Notes: generated by a model from the letters alone, not told the origin. A stretch of 64,000 nt of DNA from Halichondria panicea (GCF_963675165.1 NC_087389.1:1584001-1648000), one strand, 5' to 3'; shown: positions 1-11,787, counted from the first letter of the stretch. Program-made: numbers and translations.

Positions 1-516
1 ATTTGGTGTACACAACTGTACTAGTTGCCAAGCATGTGGGCTGTTACACATACGTCATGTGACTATGTGGACATGCATGTTTGTGGTCGGTGTTCTATTT
101 GACCAATTAACACTAAGCCACACACTCTGTTATGTGGTCATTGCATACCCTCAGGTGCACCTCTACTATAGAGCAGTGTATTGTTATCAGATTGCCTTAC
201 TACTCTTATTTGGCAATTATACAGTTTGCTATCAAGCAATAACAATATTAGACAATCATATCTGCGGCCAGAGAGCTGACCAATGGGATTGCAGCATAGG
301 AACAATGGGAAATCATTCAATAGACACGGCACACGTGATTTAACTACATTCATTCGGCAATAGCAAACCACAAGATAAGAAATAGAGAGGTGGTTCTCTC
401 TAAGTTAGGAAAACACTCTAAGCTTAGGAATTAACCTTGATTGGTGGTATATGTGTAGACTAGAGGTTTTGGTGTTCTAAGCTACAAGACAAAGCTACTC
501 CTGAGTTAGTCAAAAC
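1..516. other. No supported gene (left edge)
   Basis: Low-complexity-free but non-coding-looking sequence upstream of the first gene. Short open frames here show no recognisable protein and no splice-consistent extension. It probably holds the promoter of the gene starting at 517. Confidence 0.5.
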
Positions 517-1391
517 ATGTCAGGCAAAGACAAGGTAAGTGATCACACAGTTTACACAGGAACACACAAACCACTTGAGATATTACATACATGTACAAAC
601 CACATACCCTGAGGCTACACAACCAGTACAGTAATTACAGCCAAAACAAGGGAGTAATAATTATACATTATTTGTTCTCGTCCCCCTCTTTTATAGAGGC
701 TTGATCCGGGGACGGACTGGGACAGCGAGGAGGAATGGGAGGAGAGAGAGAGACTGGTGGTCGCCAACACACACACACAGCACTGGAACAACGACAAAGC
801 CGAGCAGACTGCTACATCGCCAGGGTTTGTGGCGTTTGTGAGGAACGATGTGGGCTGTGGGGGGTGGAGGAAGGGTGGAGCACTCATGGACCCCACACAG
901 AGCAAAAAGGCATCTGCACAACCAGAAACAGTGAGTACCGAATCGGGTTAATTTCATATGGTGGAAATGTTGGTATTTTTCGTATTGTAGAGGATTATCC
1001 TGAAATCAAAATTGCAAAATTACAATAGGTTTTACGTCACCATTCTGAGCTGTACGAACATTTAGAATACAAAATAGGTAGTGCATACGAAAATGTGCAC
1101 TAACGAAAATTACGTATAATTACACTAAGATTGAGTTATTTTTTACTGTCTACACTATAGAGGCCTTGTATCAGCTGCGACCAGCCCACGACAGTATGGC
1201 ACTCAGCGGAGAGGTTTACCTGTGATGCAGACAATGCTGGCGACCCACAGGAGTTGAGAGCTCACAACCAGCTGTGTACGGCATGTGCCACGGACGAAGA
1301 GAAGTGCTCAGAATGCCCATACCATCCCGACTCTTTCTACAAGAATGATGTGGACGAGAACAGAGTACCAGAAGTTGTCTGGAGAGCCTGA
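517..1391 (+). CDS. Small Cys-rich (possible zinc-binding) protein, family not recognised
   Basis: Spliced model with exons 517-534, 697-930 and 1161-1391, all phase 0 with GT-AG borders, giving about 160 residues. It starts MSGKDK, followed by an acidic stretch rich in Glu and Trp (residues ~10-30). The last exon is Cys-rich: a CxxC pair near its start (CISC), then a CTAC pair and a CSEC pair within about 20 residues of each other. Such spacing suggests a compact zinc-binding fold. I do not recognise the family and assign no function. The third exon reads through to TGA at 1389-1391. Splice consistency across three exons and the Cys pattern argue that it is real; the first, tiny exon is the least certain part, and further 5' exons could exist. 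Confidence 0.6.
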
Positions 1392-1791
1392 GGGGACACT
1401 TAGTGACACTGACCCTGTATGTGAGAACTGCATATATACTTAGTGTGCAATAATAATTCAGTATTGCCTGTACCAAGAGTATTATTCTTGCCTGTACCTA
1501 ATGTTCATTTAATTAGCTTTCTTGCGAGTTTGATCAATTATTATTAGAGGCTACAGTTTTTCTGAATTTGGGGTGTAACTGCGGACTGTGCAACTATAGA
1601 CATTTATCTCTTAGGAAACAGTTTTTTGGACCATCCAATTTGTCTGTCACATTTCATGTAGTGTGGTCAGATTTGTCTGTAGTGGGAAATTCCCAAATGT
1701 TTACACAAGTAAATACCTCAATAATCCACAAACAGTCAACTAGTATAGTGTCTAGCTAGCTAGCTATAATAGCCAGCCAGCCAGCAAGAGA

Positions 1792-4693
1792 ATGAGTTTC
1801 TTACAGGATTCCATTGGCAGTAACAAAGCAGAGGAGCTGGATGACTCTAACAAAGAAGATGGGATCAAGCCCAGAGAGTTTTTCTGGGACAACATTGTTC
1901 TGTTTGTGGTCTCTTCAATCATTGGACTTGCAGCCATTGATGTTGTCACTGAGTTTATTCGAGGGGGTGATGTCTCTTGCTTCTCTCCACAAGGTGTGGA
2001 GTTGAGTGAAGCACAAGGGGCCTACATCAACAGCTTCTGTGCCGGGTCCCTACCCTCGGGAGCCTATATTCCTGCCTTTATGGTTATTCATGCCGTACTC
2101 ATCACCCTGCCACACTATCTCTGGCTCAATCACTATGGCGGAAATTTCGATTTCTTCTTCCAATTGGCCTCGTCTCTGAAACGACTCCGCGAGAAAGGAG
2201 AGCATGTCCACGAGAATTTAGTGATTGTGAATCAACTCGAAACCACGTTCAGTACTTACGGACGCAACGCCATATTCACATTCTATGTTTTAAAACTAAT
2301 AGCCCAGTTGTTTTTCTCTTTGATTGGTATTGGTTTTGTTATCGGTTTTTTCTTTCAAAGCTTCGATTCGAACTTCATGTGCCCTAGAGACTTTGACAAT
2401 TCTACTGAGGACCAATTTTGGCCATTAGAGACAGATGTTGTGTGTGTGTTTGAGGCATTGGGACTGTTGCAGACGCTCTGGTGGGCCGAGATAGCACTCC
2501 TTGCTTTTGTAGTGTTAGGTTTATTCTGGGCTCTCATCTGGTGTCTAAGTACCCACTCAAGTGAACTGGGAGCCAAGGCAGTTGCTCAATTCTCATTCCA
2601 ATCCGGCCTAGCCCCCACCTTCTATGTCCCCTCTGTCCCAGCACCTCGCTGGCTGCGTCGATGCTTCACCTCACTACCATGGGTATCTGGTTCAGGTCCC
2701 AGGATACGGTCAGACCTCGACTTCCTCCTCTTGAAGCTGTATCGAACAGACAATGGCCTCGGACATGTCTTCAGAGAGGTGCAGATTGAGAAAGAGATTA
2801 AAACACTGGCTGATGATGACCAGAGGAGACTGCACCTTCATTCATCCAAGCAGGGGAATCTCAAGGCTGACAATGGTATTATATTACACAGTTTGTGAGA
2901 ATTGTATTATATTCCCCCCTCAGCTTATGAGCGTAAGAAGGACTTGAGGGACAGGCAGCAAGATGAGCAAGACCTCAAGTGGAAGTTCTCCAAGGTGGCT
3001 ATGAAGAAGGGTGTGTATAGAGACTTCAAAACGTTACCCAGCACCCAGCAACTGGTAAGTTGACCTCAACTGTACAACACATTGTGGCTGGAATGTATTT
3101 AGTCTACACCACAAGTGCGTGCATAGTTGGAGTGGGTATGTTGTTTGTCATGGAAACCATGCAATTAATTTTGGCATTTCACACAGGTACTGACTGACAC
3201 TATGAGGGGAGCAGTTATTGGTTTTGGACAGAGAGCTCCTCACAGTAAGAATGCTGTCTCTATTTCGTTTGGTGACACTGGTTATGCTCCAGCCTTGGGC
3301 AGAGTTTTTGGTAGAGTAAGTTATGAAAATGTTCTCACAACAACTTCTTACACAATAAATCCTTTCAGGTAGCCTCGCTGAACTTTAGCCCTGACTTCAA
3401 TCCAGAGAGTGAGGATGAGGTGGTGAATGTGACGCAGTATAGGACCTCCATGGTGTCCCTACTCTTCCCAGAGAATATCCTCTCCAGCCCAACCAGCGAC
3501 TTCAATATGGTGAGGTTTATTGTCACCTAAAAACACCACACTCAGTGAGGCGTTCAACCATCTACGTACTGTAGTTTGTGGACAAGTTGCGGACCATCTG
3601 GGTACCACCTGGCACCAACCCTAACTTCAGTAGCACCAGCTTTATCGTTGTGGGACCCATTCCAAAAGAAAAGGATTTCAGCATCACTACTGGTGAGTGC
3701 ATGTGCATTCTAATTGTATTAAAGTTATTCGTCGTTTGAAAGAAACTTTTTTCAATCGAAACTTTTTTTTATCAGTTGATCTCCTCTTTGAACACATCTA
3801 CGGATGTCTGGAACAAGACGCTGTGCTGTTGACTGTCCACCCTCTGGAGATTGCTGGCAAGAATGTGAGGGACAGCTTCCTCAGCTACGAGCCTAACAAG
3901 CCTCAGTGAGTAACCACCTTTAGTCTCAATCCCTACCCCCAACATAATAATATTATTATAGTGATGTGATTGACTACCGTATAGCGCAACATTTTCGAGG
4001 GCTTAATTTTTGCTGTTTTCGTGGGTCAGCAACGCTACACGAAGAATTATCTATAATGTGCGTGCAAAGATTAAACGCATGGCCTGGGATTGCTTGCAGT
4101 AAGCAGTCTCAACCCACGAAATTTAGGCCATTCCACGAATAAGTGCCTCGAAAATGTTGCGCTATACGGTATATACCACTCATGCATTACCCCCCCCCCC
4201 CCCCCCCCCCAGTGGCTTACACTTACAGAGCAGCTTGTACAAGTTAATAGTCCTTATATTCCATTTAAAATAGGCTGTACAAGTAGCTTAGACAATAATG
4301 TCTTTAACAATGTTTTATTGCTAACCCCTAACCTGCAGCTTTGTACCTTTGAAGCAAGCTCCACCTATGGTTACTAGTGAGGAGACTGAGTGGCCTGCTA
4401 GAAAGAGTACCCTGGAGGCAACAACGGAAACATCCTTTGCCAGTGGAGCCACACCCTCTATTAGTGTAGCCACACCCACCAGTGGTCAAGTAGCCGTGCA
4501 GGTTCTTCAACCACAACAGTCTGACAAATATGCAAAATTGTCAAGGTGAGTTTTTTTACAATGACATACGCCTACATACGCACTTGTGCAGCCCCCAACC
4601 AAACGTAGCACACACACTTACCATGCACACACACACAGTACACACACTTACTATACAAACACGCGCACACGCACACACACACACACACACGCA

Positions 4694-4734
<41 letters not shown>

Positions 4735-4991
4735 ACAGCCTCCCTCCCCCCCATATGGATGACCATCCTTATGAGTTCCCAGTTACTGTGTGGTCCGGTG
4801 GAACAGAGGTCAGAGTGCAGTTCTCTACCTATCGCTACACCAATAATCCTTCAGTGAGACGACCCAAAAAGTTTGAGCCGCCCCCAAAGGAAGAGCCCAC
4901 ACCTCTTAAGACCATGCCCACATTGGAGGCTAAAAGTGACGAGAAGAAAGATGTCGTACCTAAAGAGAAGAATGTGAACTTGCAAGCTTAA
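1792..4991 (+). CDS. Pannexin/LRRC8-like four-TM channel-type protein with non-LRR C-terminus
   Basis: Exons 1792-2875, 2924-3054, 3187-3315, 3369-3509, 3575-3692, 3776-3905, 4339-4545 and 4739-4991 give about 730 residues. The first exon has four hydrophobic segments (about 33-52, 91-111, 160-188, 221-252). Two Cys lie in the first extracellular loop (C63, C83) and two in the second (C197, C218). After TM4 comes IRSDLDFLLLKLY, then HVFREVQIEKEIKTL, resembling the segment that links the LRRC8 pore domain to its repeats. LRRC8 proteins are volume-regulated anion channels and pannexins are large-pore channels. Two Cys per loop is the pannexin/innexin pattern; LRRC8 has three. No leucine-rich repeats follow. 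Instead there is an unfamiliar region of roughly 270 residues and then a Pro/Thr/Lys-rich tail. The acceptor of the last exon lies directly after a long CA repeat. A plasma-membrane channel is inferred; ion selectivity cannot be read from the sequence. Confidence 0.78.
3975..4171. mobile_element. MITE with CCGTATAGCG termini, intron 6 of the pannexin/LRRC8-like gene
   Basis: About 195 bp bounded by near-perfect terminal inverted repeats (CCGTATAGCGCAACATTTTC and its complement) and flanked by TA. No coding capacity. Related termini (CCGTATAGCGGG) bound elements at 33332-33876 and 51705-51888, so this is a dispersed non-autonomous DNA-transposon family. Confidence 0.8.
4192..4210. repeat. Poly-C tract
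   Basis: Homopolymer of about 19 C in intron 6 of the pannexin/LRRC8-like gene, just after the MITE. Similar C/G runs occur near 26041, 27391, 48110, 52746 and 55370. Confidence 0.9.
4605..4738. repeat. CA/CACG microsatellite forming the 3' end of an intron
   Basis: Imperfect CA repeat with interspersed CG units running straight into the AG acceptor at 4737-4738. A reading frame is open through it (Thr-His repeats), but the exon junction at 4545/4739 restores the conserved-looking frame and gives a better model. Confidence 0.85.
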
Positions 4992-5551
4992 GTTTAGATC
5001 TAATACTAACTTTCGTAGCCATTAATCATTAACTAAACATTATCTTTGTAGGTTTAGCTCACAGGCCTACCATCTAGAGGTAACAATCTTCCTGACAACC
5101 ATAGAGACTGTACATATAAACTCTTCCTCAGCTTTCAGAAAATCAAAAACAGATTATAGCCAAGGTCAAAAGATGACAAATTCTGAAATTGGATCAAAGT
5201 CATGGCTAACGTTACTGCAACTACCCCCTCATAATTATATACATGCATGTAGATATTTAATCAATGGCCTGGTTTAGGGACTCTTTCACAGCTGCCATAA
5301 CTGTATTCAATTTAAACGATTTTCTGAGCTAACAATGAAAATACTATATCGTTGGTTTATATTTGGGAGATGAAAGATCTTGCCCATTTCGACCAAATAC
5401 CCATGGTCCAATGCCGAAAAATGACAATTCTGGCCTGAACAAAATTTAAGCGAAGTTGTAAAAATTTCAAGACAAACAATAATTATTATTGACAATAAAT
5501 AAATAACTAATTAAAAACAATAATTATAACAGTCAGAGTGTTCACATGTGC
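4992..5551. other. Tail-to-tail intergenic region
   Basis: AT-rich sequence between the 3' ends of the pannexin/LRRC8-like gene (+) and the DRAM gene (-). It must hold both 3' UTRs; an AATAAA-like stretch is visible near 5495. No gene or RNA was recognised. Confidence 0.5.
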
Positions 5552-6257
5552 TCATATTGTAAGGGGTGTGGTCTCATCATCCGTACTTATAATGGACGGT
5601 CGATGGATGACATCAGTGTGGTGGTCATACTTGAGTCTCACACTGCAGTCCAGCTGTATCCGAGTGAAGTCCGGGTGGAAGGTCAAGAAGAAGAAAACAA
5701 AACTCAGAGCCAGGAGCCACTCCGTCCCTGTGCTGATGACATGGAAAGCGTAGCCCTGTGTGTGTGAGAGGTATATAGGGTACAAGTGAGTGGGTGTATG
5801 AGGGAGGGTACAATGAATGAGTGGGTGTGACAATGAGTGAGTGCATGTGCTGCTTACCCCATCTCCTGCCTCCCAAAAGAAAGTTCCTGCAGCGTTGTGT
5901 TGCTTATGGTGCTCATTGATTGCGTACATACCAGTAACAATAGCTGTAAGACAAAGAACACAATCATACGTACACGTGTAAAAACAATATCTATCAAAGA
6001 CACTCGATTGCTAAATACGGCATTTTTCTAAACCTCTCCACTACAATTATACACACATGATCGACTCACTAGTAACAAGCATGAGAGTTGAGAAGCCAGC
6101 CATGAAGACTCTGGTGAGGACCATACAGGGGCCAACGTAGGGAGTCATTCGAGACCTCCACAGACGCACAGTGATAACACTTTGCAACCAGAAATAAATA
6201 ATACCAGAACCAAACGCCATGAATGCTCCGATAAAATGCATAGTATGTACATTGTCG

Positions 6258-6320
<63 letters not shown>

Positions 6321-7426
6321 CGTGTCAGAGGGGAAAGTTTGAGGACAATGACAATTACTTGACCAGTGTAAGAGAAAGCAGACTATTATAATGTGGTGTG
6401 TGTGTACTCACCTGAAAGCTGCCTACTGTGAGCAAACCCACTGCAGAAATGAGACCAGCGATTAGACTGGTCATGTTCAAACAGTGCATCTCAGGCATAC
6501 TTCGGTGGTAGTAGTGATGCAAGTGTCTGTACCGCAAGCACAACACCACCAACACTGCAGGAGGGTAAGAGTGGATAAACGTTTACATGGACATGGTAGG
6601 GAAAGTTGAACATAGCTGTGGCACTGTGGCCATAAATGTGTCCTGGTGAACTGGGCCGGCTAGCGACTAACAGACTTACTGAATATTGTACCCACACCGC
6701 AAACGAAGGTGAACACACAACTCTCAGGGACTTTCCCTCCAGTGTCACTGAATAATGAGAAGGCCCGGATTAATGCCCACACTTAGCTAACATTAATTTT
6801 GTATAACTAATAATTATAATAGCTCGGACAAACTGTACCTTATGTAAGGAAGGAATGCCGTGACATGACTCTCCTGTACAGCAATGATGTAACTGCAATA
6901 ATTTAGAGATGACCATAAATTATTCATGTATACAGTCAGCAAATGACATCAATGCACTGAACTTATAGTGATTCGTGCATGCTTGTCGAACCTCCTCGAC
7001 TCTGGTCAGTATCTAAAGGTCCTTATCACGTTGATTATAATTATGAAAGCTCACAGCGATCATAATTTATATCTCTGATATAGTGCAAAGGTAATAATTA
7101 CCTTCTGGGTTATTTGTAAGCAGCAACATTAATTTGGTGTGATTGAATCTGAAAGCTCTCATTTCAAGACACTAACTATGATATTTGTTGTGGAAATCAC
7201 ACTTGTGGAAATCACACTTGTGTTATGCATCGACAACATAAACTATATCCAGATATAATATAGGGCCAGTAAAGATCAAAGATGTCATGCACAACCTTAA
7301 CCACAGTATCTATAAATTACCAGACAAACGTACTTACGTGATCACAAATCCAATACTCATAAAGATCCCAAAGAACACTAGAATGAGCTCCAGGCCATAG
7401 TTGGAGCAGCGCTCTAAGCAAGGCAT
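5552..7426 (-). CDS. DRAM2: DRAM/Frag1/Sfk1-family autophagy modulator
   Basis: Reading on the minus strand, exons 7426-7338, 6892-6839, 6747-6680, 6554-6412, 6259-6070, 5943-5858 and 5755-5552 join in phase to about 277 residues; human DRAM2 has 266. DRAM proteins are six-pass membrane proteins of lysosomes and endosomes that promote autophagy. Family signatures are in order: YIIAVQESHV then FLPYISDTGGKVPESCVF (the first luminal loop), an Arg/His-rich loop RYRHLHHYYHR, MHFIGAFMAFGSGIIYFWLQ, and a C-terminal helix GYAFHVISTGTEWLLALSF followed by a polar tail. The start ATG at 7426-7424 places the first TM as in relatives. DRAM1 versus DRAM2 cannot be separated by eye; the symbol is indicative. 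A long GT repeat (6260-6317) abuts the acceptor of exon 5. Confidence 0.9.
6260..6318. repeat. GT microsatellite next to a DRAM splice acceptor
   Basis: Almost perfect (GT)n of about 58 bp. On the coding (minus) strand it is (CA)n ending in the AG acceptor of DRAM exon 5, so the repeat takes the place of the polypyrimidine tract. Confidence 0.9.
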
Positions 7427-7863
7427 GGTGAAGCAGCTACGCAATTCCTTCTAATTAATTACCTCAAAGGTTCCTTATAAAGTAAGAAAAACCACACCAA
7501 AGTAGAAATGGGTGGAGATTGCAAGCGGCTCAAAGTACGTCATGTGGTTAATAATTTGTTAAAATGGCGACCTTTCCCCAAGACCACCTACCAATAATTA
7601 TGGGGGGTTCTAATTGATAAGGGACAGATTTACTTCACACGAAAAATAATGAAGAAATGTGTACAAATAATGAAGTACTAGATCTAGTTAACTAGTTTGA
7701 CAAAAAAACAAATGAAGTATAGAAAAAATAAAGGAGCTAGTTTGACAAACAAATGAAGTAGTAAATATGAAACTTCTAAGTATATTAAGTAAGTCAGTTT
7801 CAACGTGTATGCCAATTTGCGAGGGTTTGGCCTAATGTAAAATGTATGCAAAATGTGAAGCTC
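7427..7863. other. Intergenic region between CPT1 copy A 3' end and DRAM 5' end
   Basis: About 440 bp, AT-rich. It contains a short direct duplication (CTAGTTTGAC...CAAATGAAGTA, near 7690-7760). It must hold the DRAM promoter and the CPT1 copy A 3' UTR. No further gene was seen. Confidence 0.5.
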
Positions 7864-8195
7864 CTATTGGAGCTCCTCTGAGTAGAGAGCTTTCATATCT
7901 TCGAATGCTTTTAGGAGAGCATCTCCAAACTTCCTCGAGTCTGTTTCAGGACAATTCCTCTTGGTGTGTATACTGAAGTTGACTGTAGAAAAACACCAAG
8001 ATATGATAGCATGTACAAAATGGAGTAAAAATTAATTCTTACTGTCATCTTCGCCGACAATGATGTACGAGATTCCATACCCGTCCTCAGTCACGGTACC
8101 AAACCCACCCATGCACGAGGAGACATTTATGTCCCACAGAGGAGTGGACTTGACTGGCGTTTGGGAGGTGGAGAGGGTGAAGGAGAGATTGAAGG

Positions 8196-8234
<39 letters not shown>

Positions 8235-11200
8235 GTGTGTGTGCGTGCGTGCATGCGTGTGTGTGTGTGTGTGTGAGTTGTTTAGGTGTGGTGACACAGT
8301 TGAAGGATAGTCTTACCTTGTCAGTGAAGAGTTTGGGCATTGGGTCGAGCTTCAAGCCCTTGGCAACAACGTAGAGCCCAAACAGATGTCTGTCCACTCC
8401 CAGTCCCCTCATGGCCTCCATCTTGTAGCCACTCTGGACTCTGCATTGGGGACAAAAGATTGTTACAGACGTAAATATGAACTTTAACAAGTGTGGAGGC
8501 CAGTGTATGTGTAGCTAGGAAACAACCTACTCAATGGCCTTTTTCAGCATCTTCTTGACGTTGTCCCTGGACACAGTGGGGTCATCAAAGGACTTGACAA
8601 ACGCGACAGAATCATCAGACACTGGACGAATGGTCTCAGTCCTGCCCTCATAGTACAGCCTGGTAGTGGCAGACTCATACGTGAGCACAAACTTCTGGTG
8701 CAGTCGGTAGTAGGTCAATTGAATAGCCATCTGCATAAAGAGAGAGACATCAAGTATATATTAGCTTACATAATTACACAGACAGTATGTTTCTCACCTG
8801 AAACCACCCATCAGGACTGAGCCTACATTTCTTAGGAATCCTTTTTCCATAGCTAGGTGTGACTGAGAGCAGATCAGAGTCCGCAATCATCACCTCAAGG
8901 TTCTCTCGTGCTTCCTTCAGATCACCTTCAAAACCATCCAACTCCCACTCAAGCCTGCATTAATACATAGCATCTCATACAAAAACTGTACGTAGAGCAA
9001 AGGCAAAAAAATTAAGATAATTAATAATGTGCACTGCAGTGTATGCTCTCTTTTGCTTACTTTGTTGGAGGCATGAGCTGAACATCTTTGTCTTCATCAG
9101 GGAGGTCCACTACATGTCCTTGTTCATCGTATACTTGTCTCTCGGATGTGAGAGTATACTCCCAGAGCTGCGAACAAATGGTAGCATCCAAAGGTGTGTG
9201 CTCTACATTGGCCCCTGTAGTCCCATTAGGGGTGACTATCACTTGTACACTCTTGTCAAACCATCGATTGTTCACATCACCATGGAAAAGCATCTGAGAT
9301 ACAGCTGTCAAATCCTACACATGAGAAAACAAAATAGTCTTTAAAGCACAGCATAAACTTTCAGTACATTCACTCTCTTGCTAATACGATAAACAATAAT
9401 ATTATAGTTTCATTATGACAGAAAATACAGTACTTGTTTCATTAAACGCCCGGATGTTTTCTTCTAACGACGTCTGTATATAGATCTAGAAAGGGCGTTT
9501 AAACTGAGATGGGCGATTATTCGAAACTGAACATCCTTTCTCGACCCCTTTGCGTCGGTATATCTCTCTCTGTATATCTATTATGCTGTATATCTATTCA
9601 TGTGTATCTATGTTGTACAGTATGACTATCTATGCATATGATAGCTGCCATGCTTCCCACTGGTTCCACGCAGAGGAGGTTCGACAGGGTCAAAAGGTCA
9701 TTAATGAATCAATCACGTGTTCCACCCCTGAGGTACATCAGTAGGAAGCAAGAAATTCTATGAACTCTGACCAAGACAGAGCTTTTACCGGGCCCTGGGC
9801 GTTTAATTAAATACGGTAATACAATTCCAAGTACTTACTGAACTTTCTACTGGGTTTGACTGCAGGACAAGCATTCCTGTTGAAGAGTCAATGAGTTTGA
9901 GTATCTTGCTGTTGACTGGATTCTTCTCTAGTCTGTTGCGTACCTCCGCCCATTTTGCCCGAGGGAGAGCAGTGAATGCAGCCACACACGACTGGTCCTC
10001 TTCATCTGTGCACAGTGTGGGGGGGAAACTAGTGTTAGTAGTGTGGTTATGTGCTGAGGTACAGAGTTACCTCCAGCAAGTTCAATCACTTTCTCTAGCT
10101 GCTTCTTGATTTGCTTGGGAGATATAAGTTTCCCATTCTTGAGATTGAACAATTCTATTGCAAAGAACTTTCCTTTTCTGTGTAGACATAGTACAACACC
10201 CTATTAACACTTGGTACCACAATATTTAATGCACAGATCAAGACTTACCTAATAACGACGCCATGGGTGGGGTTTTGATCACCATACCAGACGATTTTGT
10301 CCCTCTCCACACCAGGAATTCTAGTAGTGCAATGAAGATGCTTGAAGTTGGCAGAGCACATTGGAACCACATTGTTGGCTATAGCATTCTTAGCAGTGTG
10401 TTGAGCCACTTCAGACTGATACCTGAATCAAACATAAGGTGTTGTAAGCATGCATGCATATAAAAAAAAAGACATGGCTCTGTATAGAAAGTAACACTTA
10501 CTTCATGCAAAAGTAGAGCATGCCGGCAGCTCGATCTACTCCATGAGATGTTGGATTCTTGTAGTTGGCCAGTGCGAAATAGTTGGAGTTAACTGCAACA
10601 TACACATGTACGTGTGAGTGTGCGTAATGTGCGAGCTAAAGCATCACAAACTCAGCTTACAGGAAATGGGTGACCTTTGCCGAAGGTATATGAAATTAGC
10701 CCACCATTCCTTGATCCAATTGCGATTGGTCCAAGACCTAAAAGTTTCAGCAACAACAAAAGAGTATTAAATTTTGACCTTAATTAAGACATGCCAATCA
10801 GCAATAATTGGTGACCACTTAGCAAGGAATTTAGCACCGTCACCTTAGCTTTAGCAGCAGTTGCAGTTTCCAACCCTGATCCAGGGGAAATGCTTTCACA
10901 GCCTGAGAGTAAAGAAAGAAATAATAATAATAAGGGGATTGTGATTATCTTTTTTTTTATACGTACTGCTTTCGTGGCTTCATATTCTTCAGAGGTGAGC
11001 AGTGGTCTCACAGAGTTCAGGTACCTGAGATATGGTAAATAAGCATGCAAAGGTCACCTTTAAGCACCCTAGTTGACCTTTAGGTGTATTCATGCATTGA
11101 ATTAACACTGTAAACAGGTACTGGGGTAGGGGTGTAACCAGGAGTGCTAATTATAGCTACGAATATCATACATACTTTTTGAGAGTAGCCTTGAGCGGAG

Positions 11201-11787
11201 GGACAGGCAGTGAGGGAAGGTAGTCTTGGTAGTTACCTAGTCCTTTGTTCTTGGAACCCACGAGTGCAAGCATCAGCATGTACCACACCTACGAGAAATT
11301 ATAATGGATAATACGTATGTACGTAAAACAATACACTTTCAGCAAAACACTTAGTGAAAAAATACAATCAACACAATAGATCGACTAGATCTCTATCTAG
11401 CATCAATCGCAATACACACTCTGTTTCGGCTAGGGGCAGTACCTTGTTCACTGGATTTTTGGGAGTCAGAAACCATCCATTACAAGCAAGTAAAAACCTA
11501 ATCACCATCACTTTCATCACCACCGCAAAAAACAGAAGTAAGATGCCACCAATCGCACCAAACAGCACAGATAGAAATGTCTTGAGAGCTTGCAGTGAAT
11601 GCACAACATAGCCCATGTCTTGGAGTACTTTATCCAGCGGCAGGTCAAAACGCTGTTCCAAGTGCGGATAGAGAGCATAGTTCAAAGCAGCCCCCATCCC
11701 TCCAGCCAACATGAGTGCAGCCATAGCCCATGGCTCGATGAAATTAGGAATGTTATTAGCTACTCTTGACGTCTGTTGTGATGCCAT
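7864..11787 (-). CDS. CPT1: Carnitine O-palmitoyltransferase 1-like, tandem copy A
   Basis: Minus-strand exons 11787-11443, 11288-11176, 11024-10967, 10902-10844, 10737-10661, 10592-10502, 10422-10249, 10177-10071, 10005-9839, 9314-9061, 8954-8798, 8730-8531, 8440-8317, 8196-8043 and 7982-7864 join in phase to about 732 residues (human CPT1A 773). CPT1 transfers long-chain acyl groups from CoA to carnitine at the mitochondrial outer membrane, the committed step for beta-oxidation. Two N-terminal TM segments (about 18-40 and 70-92) mark the CPT1 type. Further signatures are LPSLPVPPLKATL, VRPLL, FNSNYFAL, NNRWFDKS, VLTYESATTRLYYEGRTETI, GVDRHLFGLYVVAKG, FTLSTSQTPV and GGFGTVTEDGYG. The catalytic His sits in VEHTPLDAT, where animal CPT1 usually has EHSWADAP. 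The intact frame argues against a pseudogene. Confidence 0.92.
8197..8278. repeat. GT microsatellite, intron 13 of CPT1 copy A
   Basis: Imperfect (GT)n with GC interruptions, about 80 bp. The same position in copy B (12816-12832) has only a short GT run, so the repeat expanded after, or contracted since, the duplication. Confidence 0.9.
9431..9818. mobile_element. Probable MITE, intron 9 of CPT1 copy A
   Basis: Imperfect terminal inverted repeats: TACTTGTTTCATTAAACGCC at the left and the complement of TACCGTATTTAATTAAACGC at the right, about 388 bp apart. No coding capacity. The left terminus has diverged, so the exact borders are approximate. Confidence 0.6.

Noticed and set aside
59-371. 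Overlapping open frames on both strands near the left edge (94 and 77 codons)
   Set aside because: No recognisable protein, no splice-consistent neighbours, and both strands open equally; these look like chance frames.
4530-4738. Continuous frame joining the last two exons of the pannexin/LRRC8-like gene through the CA repeat
   Set aside because: It encodes only Thr-His repeats from the microsatellite. A standard donor (AAG|GTGAGT at 4545) and acceptor (4738) splice it out in phase.
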